Under the pieces are notes generated by a model. The model searched no databases. It was not told the DNA's origin and worked only from the letters and a program-made list of their open reading frames with translations. DNA of 64,000 nucleotides from Nocardioides ferulae (lineage in GTDB: Bacteria > Actinomycetota > Actinomycetes > Propionibacteriales > Nocardioidaceae), in NCBI RefSeq assembly GCF_003660455.1, contig NZ_QZVR01000015.1:1-64000 (forward strand), given 5' to 3'. The translations under genes and the position numbers were made by a program. Shown here one piece after another: positions 29,400-40,490 of this stretch (its first letter is position 1; each line of letters starts with the position of its first letter).

Positions 29400-30281
29400 C
29401 TAGGGTGCCTCCCCGCCCGGCCGGCGGGACGCGCCCTCCGGGCCGGATGCGAAGCGGTCTGGACCGCGTCGGCCGGTCAGCCGCCGGCGCAGCTCGGCCT
29501 CGCGGGCCAGCCGGGCGGTGTCCCGTTCGCGCCTGGCCGCGATCACCGCGGCCAGGAACGCCTCGGGTGGGGTGCCCGGCGGCGGCGGCGGGGCGACGTA
29601 CGCCGCGACCTGGCCGGCGAGCCGGCCGGCCACCGCGGAGCGCGCGGCGGCGTCGAGGGCCGCGGCGCGACCGAGCAGCTGCCGCACCGCCAGGGCCAGT
29701 CCCGGGGGCAGCGGGGCGATGTCGGCTCGGCGGGCCCAGCCGGCCAGCGGGGGCGGCATCGGCGTCGGAGGGGGCAGCCGCAGCCGGGCCCGCTCGCGCA
29801 CCACGTAGGTGCCCGCCGCGTAGTCGCCCAGCCGCTTGCCGCGGTGGCTGAGGATCGCCGAGAAGAAGGCCGGGGCGCCGGACAGCGCGTAGATCTCCAC
29901 GATGCCCACCAACGCGCGCACGAAGGCGTGCTGGAAGGAGATCGGGCCGGCGTCGTCGCGCACCGTGCGCAGCCCCAGGGCGAGCTTGCCGAGCGAGCGT
30001 CCGCGGGTGAGGGTCTCCAGGGCCGTCGGGAAGACCAGGAACACCGTCGCGAGCGAGCCGATCCAGGCCACCCAGGTCAGCGCCGCGTCGGTGCGCAGCG
30101 CGGCAGCCATCGTGAGCATCACCATGCCGACCAGCAGGGCGAGGGTGGCGACCACGTCGATCAGCCCGGACGCGATCCGGGGGCCGACACCGGCCGGCGG
30201 CAGGTCGAGCGCGACGGCCTCGCCGGTGACGAGGTCGTCCGCGGTGAGCGTGGCGTGCTCCGGCGCGGTGGAGGGCGGCAC
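29400..30281 (-). CDS. RDD-family membrane protein
   Basis: 293 residues. Residues about 25-170 form the RDD domain with three to four helices ([55 protein letters not shown]). The C-terminal 120 residues are hydrophilic, Pro/Ala/Arg-rich and probably cytoplasmic. The function is unknown. The GTG start lies 6 bases after TATGCT (minus strand) without a Shine-Dalgarno site. It is divergent from the SpoIIM-family gene, the start codons being 23 bases apart. This pair plus the DUF58/MoxR operon parallels Rv3695/Rv3694c of mycobacteria (from memory). Confidence 0.88.
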   Translation of the reverse strand: MPPSTAPEHATLTADDLVTGEAVALDLPPAGVGPRIASGLIDVVATLALLVGMVMLTMAAALRTDAALTWVAWIGSLATVFLVFPTALETLTRGRSLGKLALGLRTVRDDAGPISFQHAFVRALVGIVEIYALSGAPAFFSAILSHRGKRLGDYAAGTYVVRERARLRLPPPTPMPPPLAGWARRADIAPLPPGLALAVRQLLGRAAALDAAARSAVAGRLAGQVAAYVAPPPPPGTPPEAFLAAVIAARRERDTARLAREAELRRRLTGRRGPDRFASGPEGASRRPGGEAP

Positions 30282-30287
30282 CCCGGC

Positions 30288-30297
30288 AGCATAGGCT
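30288..30297. promoter_or_regulatory. Overlapping divergent -10 elements
   Basis: TATGCT on the minus strand (30288-30293) serves the RDD gene, 6 bases before its GTG. TAGGCT on the plus strand (30292-30297) serves the SpoIIM gene, 7 bases before its GTG. They share two base pairs, so both promoters could not be occupied together. Confidence 0.6.
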
Positions 30298-30304
30298 CGC
30301 CTGC

Positions 30305-31300
30305 GTGGACCTGGACGCCTACGTGCTCGCCCACGCCGGGGACTGGCAGCGTCTCGAGCAGCTGGTCCGTCGGCGGCGGCTCGGAGGCGCCGAGGCCGAC
30401 GAGCTGGTCGACCGCTACCAGCAGGTGGCCACCCACCTCTCGGTGGTCCGCACCTCCGCGCCCGACCCGGCGCTGGTCACCTATCTCTCCTCGCTGCTGG
30501 CCCGGGCCCGGCACCGTTCGGTCGGCACCCGCAGCGGCACCTGGGCCGGCGTCGCCCGCTTCTTCGGTCAGCGGTTCCCCGCCGCGCTCTACCGGTTGCG
30601 CTGGTGGTGGCTGGCCACGATGGCGGCGAACGTCGTGGTCACCGCGGTGATGATGTGGTGGCTGCTGGACAACCCGGTCGTCGAGCAGAGCCTGCTCTCC
30701 CCGGCCGAGGTCGACAGCCTGGTCAACGAGGACTTCGAGGGCTACTACAGCGAGCACGCCGCCAGCCACTTCGCCGCCCAGGTCTGGGTCAACAACGCCT
30801 GGGTGACCGCGCTCTGCCTCGGGCTGGGGGTGCTCGGGCTGCCCGTGGCCTACCTGCTGTTCCAGAACCTGGCGAACCTGGCGGTGATCGGCTCGATCAT
30901 GCACCGACACGACCACGGCCAGCACTTCTGGGGGTTGCTGCTGCCCCACGGCCTGCTGGAGCTGACCGCGGTCTTCGTGGCCGGCGGTGTGGGACTGCGC
31001 CTGTTCTGGTCGTGGGTCGAGCCACGGGGGGTGCCCCGAGCCACGGCGATGGCCCGGGAGGGCCGCACCGCGGGGACGGTCGCGCTCGGACTGGTCGCCG
31101 TGCTGTTCGTGAGCGGCGTGATCGAGGCCTTCGTCACGCCCTCGCCGCTGCCGACCTGGGCCCGGGTCGGGATCGGGGTGCTCGCGGAGCTGGTCTTCTT
31201 CGGCTTCGTGTTCGTGCTGGGACGCCGTGCCGTCCAGGCGGGGCACACCGGGGACGTCGACGCGATGCTGCTCGAGGACCGGGTCGCGACCGCGGACTGA
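30305..31300 (+). CDS. Stage II sporulation protein M family membrane protein
   Basis: 331 residues. A soluble N-terminal helical part (about 1-95, DLDAYVLAHAGDWQRLEQLV) is followed by about six transmembrane helices. The core FQNLANLAVIGSIMHRHDHGQHFWGLLLPHGLLELTAVFVAGGVGL is the conserved SpoIIM signature around PHG.(L/I)E. In non-sporulating actinobacteria this family occurs with RDD, MoxR and DUF58 genes, and its role is unknown, probably in the envelope. Its stop lies 3 bases from the convergent DUF58 stop. The GTG start is probably leaderless. Confidence 0.9.
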   Translation: MDLDAYVLAHAGDWQRLEQLVRRRRLGGAEADELVDRYQQVATHLSVVRTSAPDPALVTYLSSLLARARHRSVGTRSGTWAGVARFFGQRFPAALYRLRWWWLATMAANVVVTAVMMWWLLDNPVVEQSLLSPAEVDSLVNEDFEGYYSEHAASHFAAQVWVNNAWVTALCLGLGVLGLPVAYLLFQNLANLAVIGSIMHRHDHGQHFWGLLLPHGLLELTAVFVAGGVGLRLFWSWVEPRGVPRATAMAREGRTAGTVALGLVAVLFVSGVIEAFVTPSPLPTWARVGIGVLAELVFFGFVFVLGRRAVQAGHTGDVDAMLLEDRVATAD

Positions 31301-31303
31301 GCG

Positions 31304-32593
31304 CTACAGCAGGCCGCGCGACTTCAGCAGCAGGTAGTGGTCGGCCAGCGCGGGGGCCAGCCGCTCGGCGTCGGCGTCGACGACGTCGAGGCCCAGCGCC
31401 CGCAGCGTCGCCGCGGTGTGCCGACGCCGCGCGAGCACCTGCTCCGCGGCCGCGGCGGCGTAGGTCTGCTCGAGGTCGCCGCGAGCGGCCGCCAGCTGCT
31501 CCAGCTCGGGGTCGCGGACCGCGGCGAGCACCACCCGGTGGTGGCGGGTCAGGGTCGGCAGGACCGCCAGCAGCCCCTCCTCGACCACCGAGGGCTCCAG
31601 CGCGGTGAGCAGGACCACCAGCGCACGTTGTCTGCCCAGGCCGCTGACCGCGCCCGCGAGCGCGGTCCAGTCGGCCTCGGCGAGCACCGGCTCGAGGTCG
31701 GCCATCGCCTCCTGGAGCTCGGGGACGGCGCGGGTCCCGGCCGAGCGGAGCCGGGTGCGCACCCGCCGGTCGCCGGCGACCAGGTCGACGCGGTCACCGG
31801 CACGGGCGGCCAGCGCGCCGAGCAGCAGCGCGGCGTCCATGGTCGCGTCGAGCAGCGGCACGTCGGGCACCCTGGCCGCCGACGTGCGGGAGGTGTCGAG
31901 CACCAACACCACCCGGCGGTCCCGCTCGGGCTGCCAGGTGCGGACCACGACGCCCCGGCTGCGGGCGCTGGCCCGCCAGTCGATCGAGCGCACGTCGTCA
32001 CCGCGGACGTACTCGCGCAGCGAGTCGAACTCGGTGCCCTGGCCGCGCACCCGGACCGCCGAGCGTCCGTCCAGCTCGCGCAGCCGGGCCAGCCTCGAGG
32101 GCAGGTGCTTGCGGGACTCGAACGCCGGCAGCGCGCGCACCACGCCCGGCACCTCCCGGGTGTGCTGCCGGGCTCCGAGGCCCAGCGGGCCGGTGGCCCG
32201 CACCGTCACCCCGGCGGCACGCAGGTCGCCGCGCCGGTGGGGGAGTAGCGGGGTGCGCAGCCGCACCCGGTCACCCGCGGCCAGGACCACCCGGTGGCGG
32301 TTGCCGCTGGCGCCGGCCGTGGGCTGCCAGGCGTCGCGCAGCGTTCCCCGGAGGGGGCGGTCGGTCGGGTTCTCGACCACCAGCTCCGACGCCGCCGGCG
32401 TGCCGACGCGCACCGCCTGGGTCGGCCGGCGCGCCACCTCCAGCCGCTGCGGCCGCGGCGCCAGGGCGACGTCCAGGCCCACCAGTGCGGCGACGGTGAG
32501 CAGCCACACCCAGGCGGTCGCGAACGATGGGAACAGCAGCAGCGGGCCGATCCCGAGCAGCACCAGGACCGGGACCCGGCCGGTGATCGCCAT
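31304..32593 (-). CDS. DUF58 domain-containing protein
   Basis: 429 residues. Two N-terminal hydrophobic helices (about 5-40) are followed by a beta-rich region, and the DUF58 core (GTEFDSLREYVRGDDVRSIDW) lies near residue 200. A von Willebrand A-like segment follows (RRVVLVLDTSRTSAARV), with a degenerate metal site DTSRTS. DUF58 proteins are encoded beside MoxR ATPases and are thought to act with them in protein maturation or metal insertion. It is the last gene of the five-gene minus-strand operon, 22 bases after MoxR. Confidence 0.9.
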   Translation of the reverse strand: MAITGRVPVLVLLGIGPLLLFPSFATAWVWLLTVAALVGLDVALAPRPQRLEVARRPTQAVRVGTPAASELVVENPTDRPLRGTLRDAWQPTAGASGNRHRVVLAAGDRVRLRTPLLPHRRGDLRAAGVTVRATGPLGLGARQHTREVPGVVRALPAFESRKHLPSRLARLRELDGRSAVRVRGQGTEFDSLREYVRGDDVRSIDWRASARSRGVVVRTWQPERDRRVVLVLDTSRTSAARVPDVPLLDATMDAALLLGALAARAGDRVDLVAGDRRVRTRLRSAGTRAVPELQEAMADLEPVLAEADWTALAGAVSGLGRQRALVVLLTALEPSVVEEGLLAVLPTLTRHHRVVLAAVRDPELEQLAAARGDLEQTYAAAAAEQVLARRRHTAATLRALGLDVVDADAERLAPALADHYLLLKSRGLL

Positions 32594-32615
32594 CAGCGGG
32601 CCGGCTCGTGACCGG

Positions 32616-33619
<1,004 letters not shown>

Positions 33620-33623
<4 letters not shown>

Positions 33624-34759
33624 GGGCGGCGTACCTCTTCCTCGAGTGTGGCCAGCTCGCCGGCCAGTCTGATCAGGTCGTCGTCGGTGGCGGGGGAGGG
33701 GGCGGCGGGGGAGAGTAGTGCGGCGACCTCGCCCGCCGGCCGCCCGGTGCCCGCCGCGACCGCGGCGACGAGCGTGTCGGCGTCGACCCGACCCAGCCGC
33801 AGCCGGGCGCCGACGCGATCCCGGGTGGCCTCGCGCAGCGCCTCGGCGGCGTGCCGACGGTCGCCGGCCTTGCGATACATCCGTCCCCGGCCCAGCGTGG
33901 TCTCGATGGCCCGCACCGTCACCGGCAGCGGCTCCGTCACCAGCGGGCCGAGCCGACGGCCGCGCCACAGCGCGAGGGCGGCGACGGCCGCGAGCGCCAG
34001 CAGCAGGGCCGGTGCCAGCCACGGCGGGAGGAGGCTGCCCAGCGACACCCCGTCGTCGGCGTTCAGGTCGGCAGGGTCCGGGACGTACCAGACCAGCTGC
34101 GGGTCACGGCCGAGCAGGCGCAGCGCCAGCGCCGCGTTGTCGGCACGCAGCACCTGGTCGTTGGTGAGCGCCTCCGCGGCGCCGAGGAGCAGCACGCCGT
34201 CGCGCTCGGCCAGCAGCGCGCCGTCCGTCACGCCGAAGCAGCCGCGGCCGGGGTAGGCCAGCGCCGCGTCGACGCTGAGGGTCAGCCCGCCGAGGAGCTC
34301 CTCGAGGGCCGGGTCGTCGCAGCGGGCGGTCACCCCACGGGCCCCGCTGGAGGATGGTGCCGGGCCCAGACCGAGTGCCCGGGTGGCGCCGACGTCGGCG
34401 CCGGCCACCACCAGCCGGGCGTCCTGACTGTGCCCCCGCAGCTCTTCGGCGGTGCTGGCGCCCAGCGCCCAGGTGGCGGTGACCAGCACGGTGGTGCCGG
34501 GGCCGGGGCGGGTCTCGCGCAGCTCCTCCTCGCCTCGGACGACGTGCACCTCGACCCCCTGGTCGGCCAGCACCCGGGCCACCGCGCGCGCGCCGTCCGG
34601 GCCGGGGTTGTCCGGGTCGAGAGGCTCGGAGGTGCGGGGCCCCCCGGCGGAGAGCACGACGAGCGTGATCGCCGCCGCCACGGCGCTCCCGATCAGCAGG
34701 GGCGCCCGCCAGCGGCGCCACCGGTCGGGACCGGGGCGCGCCGTGGCGGAGGTGTTCAC
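33620..34759 (-). CDS. DUF4350 domain-containing membrane protein
   Basis: 379 residues. One helix lies near the N-terminus (about 24-42). An extracytoplasmic alpha/beta domain (about 50-235) includes DNPGPDGARAVARVLADQGVEV, the conserved DUF4350 start, and a second helix lies near residues 245-265. The C-terminal part is cytoplasmic and helical. The function is unknown. GTG 34757-34759 overlaps the DUF4129 stop by 4 bases, and its own stop overlaps the MoxR start by 4 bases, so the operon is tightly coupled. Confidence 0.87.
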
Positions 34760-35379
34760 CGCAGCACCGCCATCCGGTCGTCGAGGTCGAGCACCGAGCG
34801 CGCCTGCTCCGCGGTCGCCGGGTGATGGCCGTAGAGCACCTCGTCGAACAGCAGCGCCGCCCGGCGCAGCGCGGCCCGGTGGTCGGGGAACTCGGCCTCC
34901 AGCGCTCGCGCCACCTCGTGCGCGGTGGCGCCGGGTGCGTCGTCGAGACGCCCGCGCTCGACCTGGCGCACCGCCAGGGACCGGAACGCGTCGACCAGGG
35001 CCTGCGCCGGCCGGCCCGCGGCCAGCGCCGCCTCCGCCCGGGCGCGCAGCTGGGCGGCGTCGAGCCGCTCGGCACCCAGCATCGGACCAGCAGCCGGCCG
35101 GGCCCGCGGCGTGCGGCGGGCCCGGGAGAGCAGCCACGCCAGCGCGGTGACCAGCAGGGCCAGCACCACCACCGCCGCGACCTGGGAGAGGGAGGGGAGG
35201 TCGGCGGCCGCCTGCAGGCCCCGGTCCACCTGGCGTTGCAGCCAGCGCAGCAGCCGGGCCACCAGGTTGGTCTCGTGGTACTCCGGGCGGAGCAGCTCCT
35301 CGCGCAGTGACGAGCGGGCCTCGTCGGGGGTGGGCACCAGGGGCGGCTCGCCGAGCATGCCGAGAAGAGGGCCGGTCAC
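34756..35379 (-). CDS. DUF4129 domain-containing membrane protein
   Basis: 207 residues. A short N-terminal part (EEARSSLREELL-like: DEARSSLREELLRPEYHE) precedes a single transmembrane helix (about 70-90). The C-terminal cytoplasmic DUF4129 domain reads LRARAEAALAAGRPAQALVDAFRSLAVRQVERG and then PDHRAALRRAALLFDEVLYG. The domain often ends transglutaminase-type membrane proteins; here it stands alone. The start is GTG 35377-35379, overlapping the upstream stop by 4 bases. Confidence 0.85.
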   Translation of the reverse strand: MTGPLLGMLGEPPLVPTPDEARSSLREELLRPEYHETNLVARLLRWLQRQVDRGLQAAADLPSLSQVAAVVVLALLVTALAWLLSRARRTPRARPAAGPMLGAERLDAAQLRARAEAALAAGRPAQALVDAFRSLAVRQVERGRLDDAPGATAHEVARALEAEFPDHRAALRRAALLFDEVLYGHHPATAEQARSVLDLDDRMAVLR

Positions 35380-36536
35380 GACGGGGCGACGCCCGAGCGG
35401 GCCAGGAGCTCGACGTCGTAGCCCTCCTTGCGCATCCGCTGGTCGAGGTACTGCAGCGCGGTGACCGTGGAGGTGAACGGCGTGATGAAGGCCGCCGAGG
35501 CCACCGACGAGAGCGCCTGCACCACCATCAGGGCGAGCACGGCGTACTCGGGTCCGGTGGCGACCATGATCAGCGGCCCGGCGAAGGACAGCGGCAGGGC
35601 CAGGGCATAGCTGGCGGCGCTGGCGATGAGGATCGTCAGCAGCCCGATGCCGAAGGTGCGCCAGAACTGCCGGCGGGTGAGGGCGAAGCCGCGCCCGACC
35701 GCCCGGAACACGCCGACCTCCTCGAGCATCAGCGCCGGCACCGGGAGGTAGTAGACGCGGATCCAGAACCAGGACATGAGGACGGCGAAGAGCGGCAGCG
35801 TGACCACCCCGAAGACCACGTAGCCCACGGCGTCGGGGTCCGCCAGCGCGAGCAGCACCCACAGGCCGGCGTAGAGGACCAGCGCCAGGCTGCCCAGCGT
35901 CCCGAGCAGGAACGCCAGCCCCAGCAGCCGCCAGCGCTTGCCCCGGGTGGCCGTCCAGGCCTCGCCGAGGGAGAGCCGGCGGCCGATGGCGGCCGCGGAG
36001 GCGACGTGGGCGACCATGCCCGTGACCAGGATCATGCCCAGGCCCTGGAGCAGCGTGCCCAGCCCGAGGGCGCCGAACGAGCCGATCAGGCCGGCCGCGT
36101 CGGCGTCGCTCATGTCGGAGGAGTCCAGGGACAGGTTCACCGCCCAGGTCAGCACGGCGGTGACCAGCACCGGCACCGACATCGCCACGGCCGCCACGAG
36201 GACCGCGGACCCGACGGTGGCGCGGGGGTTGAAGCGGATGATGCGGAACGCCCCGTCGTAGAGGTCGCCGAGCCCCAACGGACGCAGTGGGATGGCTCCG
36301 GGCTTGTGCGCGGCGGCGAGCGGCGCCGGCCACCCGTGGGGCGCGCTCGGCGGGGGGTACGGGGCACCCGGCGGGGGATAGGCGGCGCGGGGGGGCGGGT
36401 ACGCGGCGCCGGGGGGCGGGTACGCCGCGCCGGGGGGCGGGTACGCGGCGGGCGGGGGGTACGCAGCAGAGGCCGGCGGCACGGCGCCTCCGGGCGGCGG
36501 GTAGGCCCCGGGATCGTGCTCGAAGCTGTCGGGCAT
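35376..36536 (-). CDS. Multi-pass membrane protein with N-terminal Tyr/Pro repeats
   Basis: 386 residues. Residues about 10-75 are repeats of the type AAYPPPG, followed by some six hydrophobic helices. PLGLGDLYDGAFRIIRFNPRATVG and the C-terminal half (LMLEEVGVFRAVGRGFALTRRQFWRTFG) match the integral membrane domain seen in actinobacterial proteins annotated as glycerophosphoryl diester phosphodiesterase membrane domain. No catalytic phosphodiesterase motif is present, so enzymatic activity is not implied. The ATG at 36534-36536 has GGAAGG five bases upstream. It is the first gene of the DUF4129-DUF4350-MoxR-DUF58 operon. Confidence 0.82.
   Translation of the reverse strand: MPDSFEHDPGAYPPPGGAVPPASAAYPPPAAYPPPGAAYPPPGAAYPPPRAAYPPPGAPYPPPSAPHGWPAPLAAAHKPGAIPLRPLGLGDLYDGAFRIIRFNPRATVGSAVLVAAVAMSVPVLVTAVLTWAVNLSLDSSDMSDADAAGLIGSFGALGLGTLLQGLGMILVTGMVAHVASAAAIGRRLSLGEAWTATRGKRWRLLGLAFLLGTLGSLALVLYAGLWVLLALADPDAVGYVVFGVVTLPLFAVLMSWFWIRVYYLPVPALMLEEVGVFRAVGRGFALTRRQFWRTFGIGLLTILIASAASYALALPLSFAGPLIMVATGPEYAVLALMVVQALSSVASAAFITPFTSTVTALQYLDQRMRKEGYDVELLARSGVAPS
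36371..36462 (-). repeat. 21-bp tandem repeats encoding AYPPPGA heptads
   Basis: About four imperfect 21-base units (GGCGGGTACGCGGCGCCGGG-like) encode successive Ala-Tyr-Pro-Pro-Pro-Gly heptads in the membrane protein. Such GC-rich repeats can change copy number. Confidence 0.7.
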
Positions 36537-36974
36537 GGCGTCCTTCCCGAGGGGCGGCAGCGGGCCGCGGCGACCGTGTCCCGAGTATCCTGTCAGGTGT
36601 CGGTATGGGGCTCCCCAACCGATTTGGACTCGGGCCTGATCTCTGCCAAGATGGTCCGGTTGCTTCGGCGGGTCGCCGGGGCACGGCCACAATCTTGACT
36701 ATTGAATCGCGTCTCCCGTGAGTTCGGTGGTCCGGCGTGCGCCCGTGCCGACCAGGAGACCCGATCAGCCCGACGAACCCGTCGGGCGCCACCAAAGAAA
36801 CGAACAGCGAGGCCCCGGCCTCGTGCTGCGCCCAGACTGAGCGACACGCCCGACCGCGGGGGTCGGAGCTCAGGCGGGGAACGGCTCGGAGTGGTGGAGC
36901 ACGGGCGGTGCGGTCTCACCCGAGATCGCGTCGTGACCAGCACGCGGCACTGATGACAAGGACGAGAGAGACCT
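36537..36974 (+). promoter_or_regulatory. S10 operon promoter and leader region (438 bases without a gene)
   Basis: This gap separates the divergent membrane-protein operon and rpsJ. A plausible promoter is TTGGAC (36624-36629), a 17-base spacer, then CAAGAT (36647-36652). A second -35-like TTGACT is at 36695-36700, but its best partner (TGAGTT) is poor. A perfect 8-bp hairpin lies at 36768-36787, and a weaker one (CGACC/GGTCG) at 36851-36865. The rpsJ leader would be 200-320 bases long, enough for regulation by a ribosomal protein. No open frame in it looks coding. Confidence 0.55.
36768..36787 (+). repeat. Hairpin in the S10 operon leader
   Basis: GCCCGACG pairs perfectly with CGTCGGGC across an AACC loop. 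It lies about 190 bases before rpsJ and may form part of a leader structure. Confidence 0.55.
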
Positions 36975-37283
36975 ATGGCGGGACAGAAGATCCGCATCAG
37001 GCTCAAGGCCTATGACCACGAGGTGATCGACACCTCGGCGCGCAAGATCGTGGACACCGTCACCCGTACGGGTGCTCGCGTCGCCGGCCCCGTGCCGCTG
37101 CCGACCGAGAAGAACGTCTACGTCGTGATCCGCTCGCCCCACAAGTACAAGGACTCCCGCGAGCACTTCGAGATGCGCACCCACAAGCGCCTCATCGACA
37201 TCATCGACCCCACGCCGAAGACCGTCGACTCGCTGATGCGGCTGGACCTGCCCGCCGGTGTCGACATCGAGATCAAGCTCTGA
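36975..37283 (+). CDS. rpsJ: 30S ribosomal protein S10
   Basis: 102 residues, the standard length. It belongs to the 30S head and also acts as NusE in antitermination complexes. [20 protein letters not shown] and [20 protein letters not shown] are conserved. It is the first gene of the S10 operon, with a long leader upstream. The stop is 11 bases before the rplC start. Confidence 0.98.
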   Translation: MAGQKIRIRLKAYDHEVIDTSARKIVDTVTRTGARVAGPVPLPTEKNVYVVIRSPHKYKDSREHFEMRTHKRLIDIIDPTPKTVDSLMRLDLPAGVDIEIKL

Positions 37284-37294
37284 GGTTGCGAGCC

Positions 37295-37954
37295 ATGACT
37301 ATCGAACGCAACGTGAAGGGCCTGCTGGGCACCAAGCTCGGCATGACCCAGCTCTGGGACGAGAACAACCGCATCGTCCCGGTGACCGTGATCGCCGCGT
37401 CCACCAACGTGGTCACCCAGATCCGCAAGCCCGAGACCGACGGCTACAACGCCGTCCAGGTCGGGTTCGGCGAGATCGAGGGCCGCAAGGTGAACAAGCC
37501 GCAGTCCGGTCACTTCGCCAAGGCCGGGACGACCCCCCGTCGTCACCTGGTCGAGATCCGCACCGCCGACGCCGCCTCCTACGAGGTCGGGCAGGAGCTG
37601 GCCGTCGACACCTTCGCCGCGGGCGAGGACATCGACGTCACCGGCACCAGCAAGGGCAAGGGCTTCGCCGGTGTGATGAAGCGTCACGGCTTCGCCGGCG
37701 TGTCCGCCTCGCACGGCGCCCACCGCAACCACCGCAAGCCCGGCTCGATCGGCGCGTGCGCCACCCCGGGCCGCGTCTTCAAGGGCGTGCGGATGGCCGG
37801 CCGGATGGGTCACGACACCGTCACCACCCAGAACGTCACCGTGCACTCGGTCGACACCGAGAAGGGCCTGATCCTGCTCAAGGGCGCCGTCCCCGGCCCC
37901 AAGGGCGGCCTGGTCGTGCTCCGCTCGGCTGCCAAGAAGACGCAGGAGGCCTGA
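37295..37954 (+). CDS. rplC: 50S ribosomal protein L3
   Basis: 219 residues. L3 is an early-binding protein near the peptidyl transferase centre. [14 protein letters not shown] begins the protein, and the central loop [18 protein letters not shown] and [15 protein letters not shown] are characteristic. The frame starts at a TTG 9 bases earlier, but ATG 37295 is the conserved start, with GAGG upstream. Confidence 0.98.
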   Translation: MTIERNVKGLLGTKLGMTQLWDENNRIVPVTVIAASTNVVTQIRKPETDGYNAVQVGFGEIEGRKVNKPQSGHFAKAGTTPRRHLVEIRTADAASYEVGQELAVDTFAAGEDIDVTGTSKGKGFAGVMKRHGFAGVSASHGAHRNHRKPGSIGACATPGRVFKGVRMAGRMGHDTVTTQNVTVHSVDTEKGLILLKGAVPGPKGGLVVLRSAAKKTQEA

Positions 37955-37956
37955 GC

Positions 37957-38598
37957 ATGGCTACCAAGTCCCAGACCAAGGTCAAGACCGTCAAGGTCGA
38001 CCTCCCGGCGGAGATCTTCGACGTCGAGGTCAACATCCCGCTGATCCACCAGGTGGTCGTGGCCCAGCAGGCCGCCGCCCGCCAGGGGTCGCACTCGACG
38101 AAGACCCGCGGGGAGGTGCGCGGTGGTGGCCGCAAGCCCTACAAGCAGAAGGGCACCGGCCGCGCCCGCCAGGGCTCGACCCGCGCGCCGCAGTTCGCCG
38201 GCGGTGGCACCGTCCACGGCCCGCAGCCGCGCAAGTACGACCAGCGCACCCCCAAGAAGATGAAGGCCGCCGCCCTGCGCGGAGCCCTGTCCGACCGGGC
38301 TCGCAACGACCGGATCCACGTGGTCGAGTCGCTGGTCACCGGCGACAAGCCCTCCACGAAGGCCGGCCTGGCCGCCCTCGCCGGGCTGTCGGACCGCGAC
38401 CGCTTCCTCGTGGTGCTCGAGCGCACCGACGCCGTCACCTGGCTCTCGCTGCGCAACGCACCCCAGGTGCACATCGTGGCGGTCGACCAGCTCAACACCT
38501 ACGACGTGCTGGCCTCCGACGACGTGGTCTTCACCCAGGGCGCTTACGAGCAGTTCGTGAACGGCAAGTCCGCGACCGCCGAGGAGACCGAGAAGTGA
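37957..38598 (+). CDS. rplD: 50S ribosomal protein L4
   Basis: 213 residues. L4 lines the exit tunnel with its extended loop ([19 protein letters not shown]) and in E. coli represses the S10 operon. The ATG at 37957 is two bases after the rplC stop and has GGAGG upstream. The open frame before it is not coding. The 3' end overlaps rplW by 4 bases. Confidence 0.98.
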   Translation: MATKSQTKVKTVKVDLPAEIFDVEVNIPLIHQVVVAQQAAARQGSHSTKTRGEVRGGGRKPYKQKGTGRARQGSTRAPQFAGGGTVHGPQPRKYDQRTPKKMKAAALRGALSDRARNDRIHVVESLVTGDKPSTKAGLAALAGLSDRDRFLVVLERTDAVTWLSLRNAPQVHIVAVDQLNTYDVLASDDVVFTQGAYEQFVNGKSATAEETEK

Positions 38599-38900
38599 GC
38601 ACCCTGCACAAGGACCACCGCGACATCCTGATCGCGCCGGTGGTGTCGGAGAAGAGCTACGGCCTCCTCGACGCCAACAAGTACACCTTCCTGGTGCGCC
38701 CGGACGCCAACAAGACCGAGATCAAGATCGCGGTCGAGAAGGTGTTCAACGTCAAGGTCACCTCGGTCAACACGATCAACCGCCAGGGCAAGGCGCGCCG
38801 CACCCGCTACGGGATCGGCCGCCGCGCCAACACCAAGCGGGCGATCGTCAGCCTCGCCGAGGGCCACCGCATCGACATCTTCGGGGGTCCGGTCTCCTGA
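38595..38900 (+). CDS. rplW: 50S ribosomal protein L23
   Basis: 101 residues. L23 sits at the tunnel exit and docks trigger factor and [18 protein letters not shown] and [18 protein letters not shown] are typical. The GTG start lies inside the end of rplD (GTGA overlap), so the two are translationally coupled. Confidence 0.98.
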   Translation: MSTLHKDHRDILIAPVVSEKSYGLLDANKYTFLVRPDANKTEIKIAVEKVFNVKVTSVNTINRQGKARRTRYGIGRRANTKRAIVSLAEGHRIDIFGGPVS

Positions 38901-38929
38901 CCGGGCAGCTGGACTAACGAGGACTGAAC

Positions 38930-39766
<837 letters not shown>

Positions 39767-39771
39767 CTGAC

Positions 39772-40053
39772 ATGCCTCGCAGCCTGAAGAAGGGCCCCTT
39801 CGTCGACGGCCACCTCATGAAGAAGGTGGACGCGGAGAACGACAAGGGCAGCCACAACGTGATCAAGACCTGGTCGCGCCGCTCGATGATCGTCCCGGCC
39901 ATGATCGGCCACACGATCGCGGTGCACGACGGTCGCAAGCACGTGCCGGTGTTCGTGACCGACTCGATGGTCGGCCACAAGCTCGGCGAGTTCGCCCCCA
40001 CCCGCACCTACCGCGGGCACGTGAAGGAAGACCGGAAGGGACGCCGTCGATGA
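39772..40053 (+). CDS. rpsS: 30S ribosomal protein S19
   Basis: 93 residues. S19 forms a complex with S13 in the 30S head near the A-site t[21 protein letters not shown] and [14 protein letters not shown] ([18 protein letters not shown]) segments are conserved. Its stop overlaps the rplV start by 4 bases. Confidence 0.98.
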   Translation: MPRSLKKGPFVDGHLMKKVDAENDKGSHNVIKTWSRRSMIVPAMIGHTIAVHDGRKHVPVFVTDSMVGHKLGEFAPTRTYRGHVKEDRKGRRR

Positions 40054-40490
40054 GCACCACCGACCGCCAGCGCGTGAGCGCGCGCCGCGAGTCGCTGCTC
40101 GGCGACCAGCCGGGCGCGTTCGCCAGCGCCCGCTACACGCGGATCACCCCCCTCAAGGCCCGCCGTGTCGTCGACATGGTCCGCGGTCTGCCCGTCGACG
40201 ACGCCCTGGCGCTGCTGCAGTTCGCACCGCAGGCCGCCTCGGAGACCGTCTACAAGGTGCTCGAGAGCGCCATCGCCAACGCCGAGACCACCGAGGGTCT
40301 CGACCGCGGCGACCTGATGGTCTCGGTCGCCCAGGTCGACGAGGGCCCCACGATGAAGCGCTGGCGCCCCCGCGCCCAGGGCCGGGCCACCCGGATCAAC
40401 AAGCGCACCAGCCACATCACCCTGGTCGTGCAACCGGCGGCCGTCGTGGCGGAGAACAAGGCGTCGACCAAGAAGAGGAAGAGTGCCTGA
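40050..40490 (+). CDS. rplV: 50S ribosomal protein L22
   Basis: 146 residues. L22 lines the exit tunnel near the macrolide site, with a beta-hairpin ([21 protein letters not shown]) of normal sequence. It is slightly longer than E. coli L22 because of an N-terminal extension (about 28 residues). It overlaps rpsS by 4 bases and rpsC by one. Confidence 0.97.
   Translation: MSTTDRQRVSARRESLLGDQPGAFASARYTRITPLKARRVVDMVRGLPVDDALALLQFAPQAASETVYKVLESAIANAETTEGLDRGDLMVSVAQVDEGPTMKRWRPRAQGRATRINKRTSHITLVVQPAAVVAENKASTKKRKSA

Noticed and set aside
36695..36724. TTGACT-N18-TGAGTT as the main S10 promoter
   Set aside because: The -10 lacks the key A at position 2. The upstream TTGGAC-17-CAAGAT is better, though still unproven.
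36850..37250. Minus-strand frame over rpsJ and its leader as a gene
   Set aside because: It is antisense to rpsJ, with no motif and an implausible composition.
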